From: Plectrocnemia conspersa
Taxonomy: Eukaryota; Arthropoda; Insecta; Trichoptera; Polycentropodidae
Direction: 5' to 3'
Length of the DNA: 64,000 nt
Assembly (NCBI GenBank): GCA_009617715.1
Contig: VTFK01000003.1
Location: 2,852,001-2,916,000 of the forward strand
Shown in pieces: positions 33,279 through 46,114 of the stretch. The first letter of the stretch is position 1. Each line of letters begins with the position of its first letter. The position numbers were made by a program, and so were the translations under genes. The notes under the pieces are model-generated. The model had not been told where the DNA came from, did not search any database, and saw only the letters and a list, made by a program, of their open reading frames with translations.

Positions 33279-35596
33279 TTATAGAACAAGGTTTTTAAAA
33301 TGTAGCTTTTAGAAAAAAATAAAATAAAAATTTAGAACCCATCCTCTACAAACGGTATTTACAGTTCATTGTATTTACATGCCAAATTTTGTTAATATCA
33401 CGTATAAAATTGATATTGACTTTCTCGGAATCGATCCAAGTTTTTTATGAATCTACTAAGATATGAATCATATAATGTGGTATTAAATAAAAATTCTATT
33501 AGACATTGGCGATAAGGCAAAAAAGCGTGCGAACACTAACCGGAAAATTTATCAGTTAATTTACTTTTCTTCTACCGACGAAACACAATCATCGGAGGCG
33601 AGATTGAACATTCTCGGTTTTTTACGATCGCCATCTAATAAATATTCACCCGCCGACCTGGAAGGTCAGATTGGAAAGAATGCCAGATTCTGAGTGTCCA
33701 GCGCAACGGGGTGTCCGATTGGCGCTGGCGGACTACCACGTATGTAAATAAACGTTTGAGAATTATTATTACCGACCACGAACATAATCAATAACTCATC
33801 GTCGGTTTTGTGTTGTGGAAGAAAAAAGCACGCGCGCGTCGTTAGTCAAACACAAACGAGATTTATGAAGATTGAATCGTGTACAGGTGTATAAACAATT
33901 AGGCGCAACGGGCGTGATGATACAAAAATTACATAGTGCCTGGCCGACTGTAAACATTCGCAACGGCCGTTATTATTATTGTGGGCTATTTTCATTGAAG
34001 TTTATGGTGTGTTAATTGTTTCTTTTGGGGTTTTTTAAAAGTATGATTGCGATGAAATATTAATTGAAACATAAACAAAGAATCTGGGAGAATTGCTTTT
34101 TTTAGGTTTAAGTTTATGATGTTTGTCTTATGTATGATTTTAAAATATTTTAACAATATAATAAGGTGTAGTTTGCCTTCGACGTGGAGACGTTTACTGC
34201 GCGAAATCAAACGTTACAGGCGTAAAAAATCAACTTCATAACTTATATTGTTTAAAGCTTAAAAGTAAGCAAGGTTGTTTGACAGGCGTCGCGTTTATTC
34301 TTCAGATGTATTGTGAATAAAAATGCTAATTTAAGTATAAGCAAATTGATCCCTAATTTATTTTAATTTAATTAGTTGTTTTGAATTCATTGGGTTGTGT
34401 CGACATGGTGCATTTAAATGTAATTTTAAAAGTTTTCAACATTGTAATTATCAAGGACGTCTTTCAATTTCCGACATCAGAAACCATCTTTAAAAACCAT
34501 ATAACTGAAATGAAGCCTTCAAGCTTATCATTGCACAGCATCACAGTATCAACATCCATGCATTATTTCCATATTCCTTTTCGCCTCATTTGAATTGTTA
34601 ACGTCCTCAGATGCAAATTCGCGTCCGTGCGTCGTTCGCCCGGCTTCTTTTTTTCATCGGTTGCGATAAATCTTTGAAGGCACGACGACAAACATCACAA
34701 AGGCGGAGCCATGCAGCCGATCGATATAAATCGTCTGGATTTGCTTATGGATTGACGTTGAATGGGCAGCCCGAAACAATGGATTCGGCGGTTTCGATGG
34801 AGAGTTGGCCCTCTGCACGCGAACACGTTCCGACAAAGGGTTGCCGAAAAGGCACCGCTGTTTTGCTAACAATCATTATTATAGTATTCTATAAAATATA
34901 AAAAAGCATATAAAAGCACAAAAGCTTCGACGTAAAAGCTAAATAATAATGTGTAAAATTTCCCATTATTATGTGAACGAAACTCGTTAATGATTGAAAT
35001 ATTGATAATGCTTTCAGTATGCAGGAATTTTTTGTACGTTATTCATATTTGAAAATATAATTCGAATAGCTACAATTAGGGCTTTCAATACAGAAGCATA
35101 TTTTCAATACAATATCAAGTTTGATATTAAACACAGAAATAATTTTGATAAAATTTTATACTGCGGAAACTGAGCTTTTACGTTTCTATTGGAAAACTTA
35201 AATATGTGTTTGTAAAATATAATCTGATACAGAAATGTGATATATGCGGTTTCTCAGATCGTAGATCGTCTGAAACTCGTTACCAATCGGAATTGCCGTA
35301 GAATCGTTGTCTTACTATTATTATGCCTTTTACGACCGGTGAAGCAGTTGTAATATATAAACGATGGCAATCTAGGAAAGCGCGTGTGTTTAAATTGTAC
35401 TCCTGTACCAACAAATCATTGTTTTAGAAGACAATTTCATCCTATCGCCGCTAACAAGGTGGTTACTGTAAACGTTGATGGCTGAGCCGGCAGTGAATGT
35501 CAAACTGTTATTGAAATACCACAATAAAATTTTAACTTATTGAAATTAGGAGAGAAAAACTGTTACTGAAACAACAAAAACTCTCGTACAGTGCAG
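33279..35596. other. Intronic DNA with GC-richer islands
   Basis: 33585-33790 and 34610-34865 are clearly less AT-rich than the surroundings. Both strands of 34611-34901 are open for 70-96 codons, but neither reading resembles a known protein. Conserved non-coding (enhancer) sequence is one explanation. Confidence 0.35.
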
Positions 35597-35960
35597 GGAC
35601 ATCATTTCAGATTTTCCAGGGGGGGGGGGGGTGGCAAAGTAGTCTTTTTAATATTTCCATTTTATTAGGATTTTATTCATAGTATAGCTTTCCGTTGATG
35701 TTGGCTTCAATTTTGAAGCCATTTTCCGGTTGTGTGAAAAATTTTAAATTAATTTCGTGGACTACATTTTTGGTGGTTTATTACCTAGTTGTTTGTTTGA
35801 TTCTTATTAGAATGTCATGTTAACGACATCATTAATAATTATTTCAGTATCCGATTCCTAACTATCTTTTTAACATTCTATTTTATTGCGATGCATGATA
35901 ATTCATTATATGACAAGTATTTTTCTGGCCAAATTCAAGAGGGAATACACGTAAAGGCAT
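35597..35960 (+). repeat. Foldback-family terminal module with 12-13 G run
   Basis: GACATCATTTCAGATTTTCC then an uninterrupted G run (about 35618-35630). It ends in TGACAAGTATTTTTCTGGCC and AAATTCAAGAGGG. Opposite orientation to the module at 32225, and interrupted by unrelated sequence. Confidence 0.5.
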
Positions 35961-36037
35961 TAAAATCATTATATTAAGACTTTTATAATAATATTACGAC
36001 TTACAATAAGTGAGAATTGAATAAGGGAAGCATACCT

Positions 36038-36230
36038 AAACCGAATTTTGACCAATAGGAGAGCGCAAAAAACAATTATCACTTCTCAGAAGTCAAAAAT
36101 CCACGTCAAAAGCAATAAAATCGTGTCGGCGCCGTTGCAGTGGGAACGCTTTATTGCTTTTGACGTAGATTTTTGACTTCTGAGAAGCGATAATTGTTTT
36201 TGCGCTTTCCTATTGATCAAAATTCGGTTT
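36038..36230. repeat. Foldback element copy 2
   Basis: Same palindrome as at 31888: AACCGAATTTTGACCAATAGG to its reverse complement AAATTCGGTTT, centred near 36140 around GGCGCCGTTGCAGTGGG. The right half of the GC centre is shortened compared with copy 1. The flank 35990-36037 is the reverse complement of the right flank of copy 1. Confidence 0.85.
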
Positions 36231-36894
36231 AAATATACTTTGACCATTATTCTCATATCAGAAGTACGTAATAATATCGGTAAAGATCATATTTTAAAAC
36301 ATATTGTAATATCGAAATGCAGACAAAACATGGAGCAAAATGCTAGATCTCTCTGTACTTCTTCTCAGCATGTTTTCCCATGAGAGAAATATTTTGGACT
36401 TGTTCTAATGAAAGTTCTAAAACTATAATTATGTTTGGGTTTGAATATAAAATGAATGTATCGCAACTGTTAAATAGAGTTTCATAGATATTTTAGAGCA
36501 TCATATAATTTTACTAGCGCCAATCAGTTAAATTATATTTTCGCTAATAGAAATATATATCTACTGGTGAAAATGTATTTGAACTTCACTAGTGAAAATA
36601 TATCTTCACTGAAAATACACATTTATACATTGCACATGTATAAATAATAATAAGTATGTAAATGTATATATTACTACACATTGAAAAGTTGAGACCATAT
36701 AATTTTACGCTGCCAGATAAATTATATTTTCAGTATTAAAAATATATATAATATATCTACCAGTGAAAATCTATTCCGATATGATTTTACTGAAATGACA
36801 TATTTTAAAAAATATTTTCGGGATAGATTTGAGAGGGTTTTTATAGATTTTCTTCGAAGGATAACCAGAGAATTTTTGATTTAGAATCAGGGAT

Positions 36895-37040
36895 TCCATT
36901 TCAGCTTTTTCCGGGGGAAAGCAAAAGTTCGCCAGTCAGTGGACTTTTTTTTTAATTTTTCGATTTCATTAAGATTCATAGTATTTCATTAAATGACATG
37001 CATTTTTCTAACCAAATTCAAGGGAGGGCCCACCTGCTCT
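36895..37040 (+). repeat. Foldback-family terminal module
   Basis: GGGATTCCATTTCAGC, CCGGGGGAAAG, CCAGTCAGTGGAC, GATTTCATTAAGATTCATAG and AACCAAATTCAAGGGAGGG. Reverse complement of 38805-38995 in outline. Confidence 0.6.
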
Positions 37041-38790
37041 CATGGAGTGATCTCCTATTTTAATATGATTTGATTTGCTATATGAAACATAGTCAATCAT
37101 AAAAATATTTTTGAGCTATTTGTAAAAGATATTTTTTTTAAAATGAAGAATTTTACTGAAATTTTTCAAAAATAAACTCGACTTTATTAGGTAAAAATAA
37201 TAAATTTTATATTTGTGGCAAAAAAATAGCTTAACTGTCGTATAGTACATTCGAACCGAATTATAAATATATTTATAAATTTACTCACATATTTTTTTTT
37301 TCAAGTATAATACATAATACCATATAACAAGTTAAGGGTACAATAACAGTCAAATTCATAAGGTTCAGTTAAAATTTTAACTCCTACTTTATTCACTAGA
37401 AATCCATCCTCAAGTTTTAAGAAGAACATTCAAAATCATTGAATGAGTAAATGTACAGAATTAAATTGCGAACCACAGATGGACTATCGCCGTTTCTGGC
37501 ATCACAGTCCATCAGCTCACCGTCGGGTAGGAGGCTCGCGCACCCGACCACTTTTTGTTTGGTCGTTTTGTCGAGTATTATTGATGTTGGTATAAGGGAA
37601 TATGAATTATTCATAGGGTTCGGCCAGTGTATATTTTAAAAGGCCGGTTTGCAGCATAACATTTCTAGACGTCTTCGCGTTTAAAACACAAAGATGATAA
37701 ATCGGCGCAACGAAACCGAGCTGGTTTCAATAGTACCAATATGCATTCGGAAGAGATGCACCATAGAAGACTATGACATAATGTCAGGTGACGTTTTGGC
37801 GTCGTGAAAGCATTCCAAATCCGTTCTCTGCATTGCCAAGATGCCTTCGATGCGTGAACCGCACAAGAGCTTATGCAATCCAGCAACTTGAATGCTGGAA
37901 TTTCAGGGATAAAAACTTGGGACGCGACAAAGTGCTTTATATTGAGGCCAGTTCCAGATTAGCTGACTGGACGAATTCTCAACCGGTCGTATTACTATAA
38001 TAACGTGTTGCGATTGAAACAATGTAATGGTCGATTGGGAAACAAAAAATCAATTTGCCTGAACGGTTTTTTTATGATTGCAGTAAACGCTGTGGGCAAA
38101 AAATGTTTACTTTGGACTTCGAACATAATGTATTATATTTATGATACAATAAAATAAGCGATTGCGCTCTCGGTAATTTAATTTTATAACATGTTAACAG
38201 TCATATATCTTGTATAACAAATTAATAAGCGTTTCTTGAAACTCCTAAAATTGCGTAACAAAAAAAAACAGAATCGTTAATTCAATACAATTTTATTTTA
38301 TAAGAGAATTTCATATTCTTTTATAAAATAAATTCGTACATTTAGTGTGATTAGAAATTTATTTAGACATTTATTCTACATATTGTTTTATACTTATAGA
38401 GCTACAGTTTTATGCTCCGGAACACACTCGTGCGTTGCAGAATCGCACATTGTTTCTGCTTATCTTTGCGAAGTCAAACACATTGTTAAAAGCTCATAGC
38501 GATAACAATTCGACTTCCGAACGAAATAGCCATAGATATATTTCATACACTTTTAGTAAAATCAGTCGTTTTAGAATGGATTTGGTAAATATTTTGAAAA
38601 ACATATAAAAAAATAGTTATTCCATTTTAAATTCGTTATTTTTTTCTATAAAATAGGATCGAATGTTCCGGGACATAATAATCATTAGCCCGAGACTCGA
38701 GCCTTTCTGATTTTCTAGTGAAAAAGTTGACCAAAATTAACACAACTGTATCATTAAAAATATTTTTTTTAGAAAAAATAAATAAGAAGC
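37041..38790. other. Spacer between inverted foldback copies, no gene called
   Basis: 37450-37640 and 37665-38000 are GC-richer and open on both strands. The minus reading at 37417-37614 (KQKVVGCASLLPDGELMDCD) looks protein-like and has an internal GGTGAGC donor-like site, but no acceptor or homology supports an exon. Confidence 0.35.
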
Positions 38791-38804
38791 TCGCTGCTTA
38801 AATA

Positions 38805-38995
38805 CAGAAACGTCATTTGGAGGGTATGGGCCGGCATGGCATTTGCTCTCCCCCCCTTTGAATTTGCCCTGAAAAATGCATGTTATATATTGAAATACTA
38901 TGAATTTTAATGAAATCAAAATATAAAAAAAATGACTACTAACTGGCCGACTTTCCCCCCCCCCCCCTCCCATAAAAATTTGAAATGACGTCTCT
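38805..38995 (-). repeat. Foldback-family terminal module with C run
   Basis: Minus-strand copy with a run of 13 C (about 38954-38966) followed by TCCC and AATTTGAAATGACGTC. Confidence 0.6.
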
Positions 38996-39646
38996 GATTC
39001 TCAGGTTTTCCTCAAAGAAAATATACAAAAAAAACAGTCTCGAATCTATCCCGAAAATATTTTTTAAAATATGTCATTTCAGTGAAATCGTATCGGAATA
39101 CATTTTCACTGGTAGATATAACATTTTACCAGTGAAAATATAATTTATCTGGGATGTGCTAGTTAAATGATGTAGTATCAAACTTTCCATACATAGTATT
39201 ACATTCATTATTTATTTACGTGCAATGAATAAATGTTACAGTGTATATGTATTTTTCGGTGAAGTCCAAGTACATTTTCACCAGTAGATTTATATTTCTA
39301 CTATCGAAAATATAATTTAACTGATAGGCGGTAGTGAAATTATATGCTGTTCTAAAATGTCTTTGAAACTCGATTTGACAGTTTTCAAACGTCCATTTTC
39401 AAACCCAAACCTAAACTACACGAATTACTCAAACCCAATTTTCATGAGGCCAAGTCTAAAATACAAATTAAGCTAACTCAATTCTCAGTGAAAAATAAGC
39501 GGAAATATAGACAGACGTTGAATCTCGCTTATTGCTCCACTGTTTGTCTGCACTTGGATACTACACTATGTTTTAAAAATATGAGAGCTATCCTTACCGA
39601 TATTACTACGGATTTCTGATATGATAGTATTGATCAAAGTGTATTC

Positions 39647-39861
39647 AAACCGAATTTTGGTCAACAGGAGGGCGCAAAAACAATTATCACTTCTCAGAAG
39701 TCAAAAATTCACGTCAAAAGCAATAAAATCATGTCGGCGCTGTTGCAGTAGGAACGCTTACTTCAACGGCGCTGACACGATTTTATTGCTTTTGACTTAA
39801 ATTTTTGACTTCTGAGAAGGGTATTGTTTTTTGCGCTTATCTAATGATCAAAATTCGGTTT
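39647..39861. repeat. Foldback element copy 3
   Basis: AAACCGAATTTTGGTCAACAGG to AAATTCGGTTT, the same palindrome as copies 1 and 2, centred on about 39755 (GGCGCTGTTGCAGTAGGAAC). Its left flank (39120-39640) is the inverted counterpart of the right flank of copy 2. Confidence 0.85.
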
Positions 39862-39899
39862 AGATATGCGTCCTTTATTCGATTCTCTCTTATTGCTTC

Positions 39900-40794
39900 T
39901 CGCCTCAATGGCAGGGATATTCATCATAAAAATAATAAATATACTATCATATTCGTCCCTAAATGGTCTTTCTAAAATATTTTTTTACCCATCAAAAATA
40001 AAATATGAATTCTTATTTTTATAATAGTATTTTATAATTGCTGTTGTCATTAGTAAAAAAAATATATCAAAAATATGCCTGCTACACTTTTTCAGCAATA
40101 AATTAATATTTATGTTCTTTTACACACATGAACATACAGATATTTATCAAAAATATATTTTTCCGGAAATTCCAGGACCTACAAAAACTTGAGAGATCAG
40201 AATTACTAGTCTTAATCAAGATTTTGATACAAATTAAACTTAAATAACACCACAAAAATATTTTTTTAATTTAATTTATATTTACTCATTAAAAAATATC
40301 TTAAGCATAAAATGAAAAAGTACATTTTTAAGCTAGTAATTATGTTTTTTTTTTTATATTTACAAAATAAATAAATTTAATCTGATTAAAGGGAAAACAT
40401 ATATGATTACTCACTTTTTAAATTAAAATTAATGGAAATATTAAAAAATATAATATAAATATAAATCATAATCATCATACACTTCATTTTTAACCTATGC
40501 ATTATTGTATTATATTTATTTTAATTATAAATATGATATCAATCAAATAATATTTAACTTCATGTCAAATGTATTTTTATATAACATCACGAGAATATGT
40601 ATACCTGGATAGATAAGAGGACTTTCTAAGAAACCAATCATGGAATTTTAAAGTGTTTTAAGTGTTCGTTCGATCACATCTCTCGTGATGATACTCTATA
40701 TTGGATGCAGGCAGATGGAAGGATGATTCATCTTAAAATTTATATTTGGCCCCTCATTATGGCGCGTACTAAACGGAATACAAAAACACAATCA
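39900..40794. other. AT-rich intronic DNA, no feature seen
   Basis: Plain AT-rich sequence up to the donor of the upstream APCDD1 exon. Confidence 0.45.
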
Positions 40795-40800
40795 ACTCAC

Positions 40801-40935
40801 CCTTCGGACACCCATTTCCCATGGATGGCACTCGGAGAGTCCAGTACCACCGTGGCCCTTTCCACAATGGCTGCCCTCCTCACAGCTTTCTCGCATTCTC
40901 CAATTTCTTCATACTGATGGTTTTCAGTATTCAGC
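40801..40935 (-). CDS. APCDD1: APCDD1-like Wnt inhibitor, upstream exon (start of APCDDC domain 1)
   Basis: Minus-strand reading RLNTENHQYEEIGECEKAV, then RRAAIVERATVVLDSPSAIH, then GKWVSEG, ending GAA-GG before a strong GTGAGT donor. Joined to 22576 it gives GKWVSEG-CEIRPGPEF, matching the I-G-WVS--CE-R-GPEF start of domain 1 in vertebrate APCDD1. The preceding C-E--V- stretch corresponds to the first conserved cysteine. Donor phase fits the downstream exon exactly despite the 18-kb gap. The 5' boundary is less certain: CTGCTACAG before 40935 is the best acceptor, and a second AG lies 21 bases downstream. The signal-peptide exon must be further upstream and was not identified. Confidence 0.88.
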
Positions 40936-42410
40936 CTGTAGCAGTACGCCGCGTGGAAACCTTTAAATATGAGAAATTTCATTCAATTTGTGGTCCGATT
41001 GTGTTGCTGATCGATTGGGGACTGCGCGAACAATGGAGAATTTCTAATACGATTACCATCCGAATAAAGCGTAAATTATCTCACAATTCGCCATTTATCA
41101 GATTTCTGCAAAGATTTCCAAAGCTCTATTGTTAGACGCTACGCACTGCGTTAACTGAGCAATAGATCAGGCGAAGAATGTAAAGGTCTATTGTTGGGGT
41201 CTGACATGTTTTTGACAACTTTTGACGGGTGGTAGCTAGACGATTGACAATAGATTATGCGGAAAGGGATTTTTTTGAAATCCTAAGAAAGCAATGGCAC
41301 GTCCTCGAGGAACGCAGCTGTGACGTGTCAATTAAACATCTTAGAAACGATATTGTTACTATGAGACAAAGAACACACGTTGGTTTTGGAACAAAGATTT
41401 AACCAAACAATAAGTATTTGTTCTGTTAATTTTGAAAGTTGTAGAATATAATATCTACTTGCCAAAAACACAGGTTTTCGTCTGGTACGAAAGCTCATAA
41501 TGTAATTAAAAAATCACTGTAAGCGATTCATCAAAATGACAGTGAATATTCATCATCTTGTTGAAGAGCGGAAGGAGACTATTTTTTTTAGAAGGATTTC
41601 GGCTCCTTGTGCAAAGATGACACATGGATTCGTCTCGTACCAAACGAGACGTTGTCATAACCATATTTCTGGCTTAATTAGTACCAAATGAGCATGAAGA
41701 GATAAATGTAGGTGAAATACAGACATAATTAAAGCTTATTTTAAGCTGCGTAAAGACTATTATCGCTAAGCAGCGATAGGTAAGGGCAAGAGCTATAAAT
41801 CCACAAAAATAGACAGCTACGAAATGTTTCTCATGGTGTTTATCTTTCTATGATATTAATTGATTATTTAATTTATACGTTGAACTCTGTATGTTTGGTG
41901 AACGAGCGGACATTTGTGTATTGTCGAAAGTTATAAACATAAATTTTGCCCTGTCTCAGTTTTTTTCTTATCTCGGCGATGTATCGGTCCACCTTTCAGA
42001 CGGGCAAACCATTAAATATAATGATTGATGACAGTATAAAAGGTTCTAAAATGGATCGGGAACAGATCGTATTTCGATAGGTTCGCTGGGACATAAAAAT
42101 TTTATGGTAAATTGAAATCAGCCAACCGCGATAAAATCTTTAAAGTGAAAGCAAAAAAATATGCAAACAAAATTAGAGTAAAAACAAACTGTAGGTATAG
42201 CTGTCAAATTATTGTGGTTTAGAAAAAAACAATTAACTCACTCAAAATGATAAGATGAAATGTTGAAGTCTTCATTTTACTTGATGGTGGTTAAACGATT
42301 TGTTAACACATTTGTTAATACACTGTGATTGTTCAACACACACACATGTCGTAAAATGAGTTATAAAGTTAAACTGTTTTGAAAGTAGAAACTTTTCGCG
42401 CGATTCCAAG
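40936..42410. other. Upstream region or intron of the APCDD1-like gene, no exon recognised
   Basis: No signal-peptide exon found by reading the minus strand. 41560-41680 contains the short inverted pair GTCTCGTACCAAACGAGAC (hairpin). Confidence 0.35.
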
Positions 42411-42474
42411 ATGCCAAATACGCGTCTGACCGCGCAGCCTCCCACGACAACTTTGAAGCAGCTCCGTTCCGAAC
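42411..42474 (+). CDS. Candidate first coding exon on the plus strand
   Basis: ATG followed by 20 codons reading MPNTRLTAQPPTTTLKQLRS, then GAA-C, then a near-consensus GTGAGTTT donor at 42475. It is GC-rich for this window and begins after AGATTCCAAG-type context. It is antisense to APCDD1 and upstream of its known exons. The opposite strand is also open, so direction is not proven. No homologue recognised. Confidence 0.3.
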
Positions 42475-42869
42475 GTGAGTTTACCAATGGTTAACTGGGC
42501 AGGGGTTGTAATCGCTGGCGCACGAACACATTTTTTATATGTTCAATAAATAAATGTTTCGAACTACGTTTCGAAATGGTTCAGAGAAAAACAATATTTT
42601 TAAACTATAATTTTGTTAATCGCGTTATATCCCCATATACATACATATGTACAACTAATGTAATAAAAAAATTCAAGCTGCGCAGATACTTTTATCAGAG
42701 GTAAAGATTTTATTTTTAATTTAAAATATATTATTGGCAGAAATTAATTAGTAAAAGTAATTTTATTACGTAATATTAATAATAAATAACCTGGTTTTAA
42801 AAAAATATTTAGATAATATTTTTGTAAGAGCTTCACATACGCCATTTCACGTTTAAAACAAAATATTTT

Positions 42870-43068
42870 TTGTTATGTTTATTTCGTACTATTTAATTTA
42901 TTGGTATTATTTTCTGTTAAAATTATTTACAATAAATCAAATTAAAAAAAATATCTTATATAAATACATATAATGTTTTTTTTCATATATGTAAATAAAT
43001 AACTATCTGGGGTATCTCAAAACAGTGAGGAATCGACCACCGTACATGTACGGCGATACCGCTCAAAG
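42870..43068. repeat. Partial copy of the 32806-33278 MITE (right part)
   Basis: Shares the TGTTATGTTTATTT region and the CGACCACCGTACATGTACGGC block (43026-43047), followed by GCTCAAAGCATTAA in place of the terminal TTAA. The left part is not recognisable. Confidence 0.45.
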
Positions 43069-45650
43069 CATTAAAACATAACATTCAGGCAGAAATAGTC
43101 CGTACCATTCTCAAGATTCGCAATATTTTATGAAAAATGATTTTTTTATCGCATATAGATGTAGATATTTAATTATAAAACGATTTTTTTTTAAGTATAA
43201 CGGCGTTCCGTTAGAAAATATTTTACCGAAAATGTATTTTGGTTAATATAACATCGAGAATTCTATATTTTCCATATTTATTTAGTTTTAATTCGTCACA
43301 TAAGCTTATACACGTCACAAAACCCACATGTATCCACAACCATTATATATAATATACATATGTATTCTGGAATTTAGGCTTTAATAGCGTAATCTTTAGT
43401 CTGAATTAATAACCCAGAGGCCACGAATTCAAGTAAAAAAAATGCGCTATTATTAAGATCCAAACCGAGCTGCAAAGTGTCATCCATTGACAGTAAACTA
43501 TACATAATAATTTATAGTTAATTATATAGACATCACCGATTCCCAGACTGGTGGTTAATATATTTTTAGCTATTGTTTTGTGTGATTGATTTACCACGTT
43601 GTAATGTATTGGGCTTATGCCTGTCAGGTTACAACGAAAGATTAAACAAATGTTATCATGATAACAATACTATTTAAAATATAATTTATTCTAAAGTTTC
43701 ATAACGGAAAAAAATGTTTGCGACCAATGCTAGTTATTATACCTTTGGCCAGCTAAACAAATAATGTTTCCAACGAGGAGGCGTTCCCAGTTTATGCACC
43801 TGTAATGGAGAATGGCTTAAATTCCATATAACAAATTGTATATGTATATTTTTTGTAAATACATTTTATTATCTTTATTTTTTCTTAATTTTAAATACAT
43901 ATAAAATATATTATTATGTGTAGTCAAATTAATTATAATACCAAAATTTAATGATAATTAAATTAAATAGTGCTAAAAATAAATAATATGTATTAATGCA
44001 TTTAAAATTGCGAAAAAATATATTAACATTTTTTGTATAAAACTTGTATTATTTATATTTAAGGCCTTATGACTTTCAACAAACTTAACAAAGCCTCAGG
44101 CATATGTTGGTTTTGGGTTGGTGACTTTTTTTAATTTAAAAAATTTCATATGTTTATATGTACATACACACATGTGTATTGAAAAAAAAACAATTTAAAT
44201 ACAAACAATATTTAATATGTATAAATTGCATATGATAAAATTAGATACGCCTATGTTTGTTAGTTTGGTTTGGTATATAAAAAATTGATGACTCTCGTTT
44301 AATTATAACTTATCGTATGGTTTATTAATAACTAGTTTTGAATATTGATTTTTTTTTTGGAACAGCCTATCGTTATTTGCATTTTTCCTCGTTTGCACAG
44401 CTCGTTAATTTTAATAATGATTGATATATTACGTTCGGAATGAGTAAAATACAGGTGAGTTTGCCCGAGGTTCTTTTATAAAAAAATTGCGATGGAGAAG
44501 AAAACCCATACAATTTACTCAATAAACTGATCATATATTCATCCCGCTCTAGCTGCTTCAAATTGATCGTCGAGAAGAGAACGAGAGGTAAAGTAAACAA
44601 TCGGGTTAAGCAAAACGATTATGGGGGTGCAAAAAAAGTTGATCACGAAACTCAAGTCTGGGTGGTGTCTGCCTTTTTTAATTTACATAAAGCTTCAGAT
44701 TACCGATGCCAGCGCAGTACAGAATCAGCATGTGAGATTATTAATCATACTTCTGGGTACAGGTAATTTTAGAAATTGTTTGGACAACCAGGGCGTATAC
44801 GCAGAAGGTGGTTATAATGACATTTTGTCGTCCCCTTGATTTATGAGCGTCATTAAAAGTATTGTCGTTCGTGGTCCAAAGTGAAAGATTAAGATTTTAT
44901 GAATAGTGGCAGTGAAGAATTGTTTTCTTGGGTGAGGATAAAAAGGATTTCGCTCTGCGTGTGGCTTGACAAAAGTCAATAATCTATTCGGGGAAGTGTC
45001 ACGATGTGCAGGTAGAATTTTGCACAGACACTTGTAAGATAAAGTCGTAAATTCATGATGACTTTTTTTGTTGGCATTTCAGATAAAGCAATACTGATGT
45101 GAATGTTATAGTAACTTTTATCTTAATTGCTTTGTTTATTCGAAACACCATATCAACATTTTTATGGGTGTTGATTTGTCAATGTTTGGCAAATGAGATT
45201 GCACATTTTAAAATTTATTTTCATATAAATTATCATATCAATCAATAGCACACAGATCTTTAGATTAAAATATTTACTTTATATTCCACTTAAGTATTCC
45301 TAATCAATTAACATAATATACATATTATATATACAATAATATAATGCACGATTATTCTATATTTTAATTCTTGGCGTTTTTTGGACCATTTTCAAAAAAA
45401 TGTAAAAATGTATCAAAAAATATTTCTATTAGAGCAGTTTATATTTCTCAAAAAACTATTTAATTTTACCTACAGTAAACCTAGAAATATGAATTTATAT
45501 AATAAAGTCCGGAGTTTAAGTATCATTTTCATGCTGTTTATTTTTTTGTTAAATTATTGAGGATAATTTATTTATTTACTACAAATAGGTAAGTGAAAAC
45601 AAGCAATGAAATTAATAGTAAAATTTAAACATCAAGATAAAATAAATTAA
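43069..45650. other. AT-rich DNA without a recognised gene
   Basis: 44370-44840 is somewhat less AT-rich and open in several frames; TACAGGTGAGT at 44447 looks donor-like but has no supporting frame or homology. Confidence 0.4.
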
Positions 45651-45871
45651 ATTACTTATTTATTATTAAATATATTTATTATTAATTTATTTAAATACTT
45701 TTAGAGTGCTTAATATGTATGCATATATTTATAAATTAATTTTAAAAAAATATATTTTAATATAAAATAAATGTATAGAGCCATCTTATGTAAATTATAC
45801 AAAATAATATGATTTTACCAAGATATATTTTTATAATCACGGTACATAATATTGCAATTTTTGCGATAATA

Positions 45872-45935
45872 GGTGGCAGCACGATCGAACACACAATTTC
45901 GCAAGCAGAATGTAAATTTAAACTAGATATATATA
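45872..45935 (+). promoter_or_regulatory. U6 promoter: PSE plus TATA box
   Basis: CGCAAGC at 45900-45906 (-58 to -52) and ATATATATA at 45927-45935 (-31 to -23). Confidence 0.75.
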
Positions 45936-45957
45936 CTCGGTCCAATACGTAGCATTT

Positions 45958-45973
45958 GTCCTGCTTCGGCAGG

Positions 45974-46013
<40 letters not shown>

Positions 46014-46064
46014 GGCCCCTGCGCAAGGATGACACGCAAAATCGTGAAGCGTTCCACATTTTTT
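45958..46064 (+). ncRNA. U6: U6 spliceosomal snRNA (copy 3)
   Basis: 107 nt, identical in the gene body to the other three copies, with the 5' hairpin, ACAGAG box and AGC triad followed by a T7 run. Its promoter has mutations in the ACGATCGAACACACAATT part compared with cluster A, but the PSE core and TATA box are intact. Confidence 0.96.
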
Positions 46065-46114
46065 TGACATGTTTTTTTTTTGAAAATTTAGAAAAAACAG
46101 AAAAGATGAGGATG

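Larger units (their letters stand above)
22577..40800 (-). other. 18.2-kb intron of the APCDD1-like gene
   Basis: Bounded by a GTGAGT donor (plus-strand ACTCAC at 40795-40800) and a TTCTTTACAG acceptor, with phases that fit (GG plus A). It contains a broken LINE, foldback repeats, a piggyBac-type MITE, and less AT-rich islands at about 33.6-33.8, 34.6-34.85 and 37.5-38.0 kb that could be regulatory. I see no gene nested in it with confidence. Confidence 0.8.

Noticed and set aside
37417..37614. Protein-like minus-strand reading with LLPDGELMDCD
   Set aside because: No acceptor upstream, an equally open opposite strand and no homology; the neighbouring APCDD1 exons splice directly to each other.
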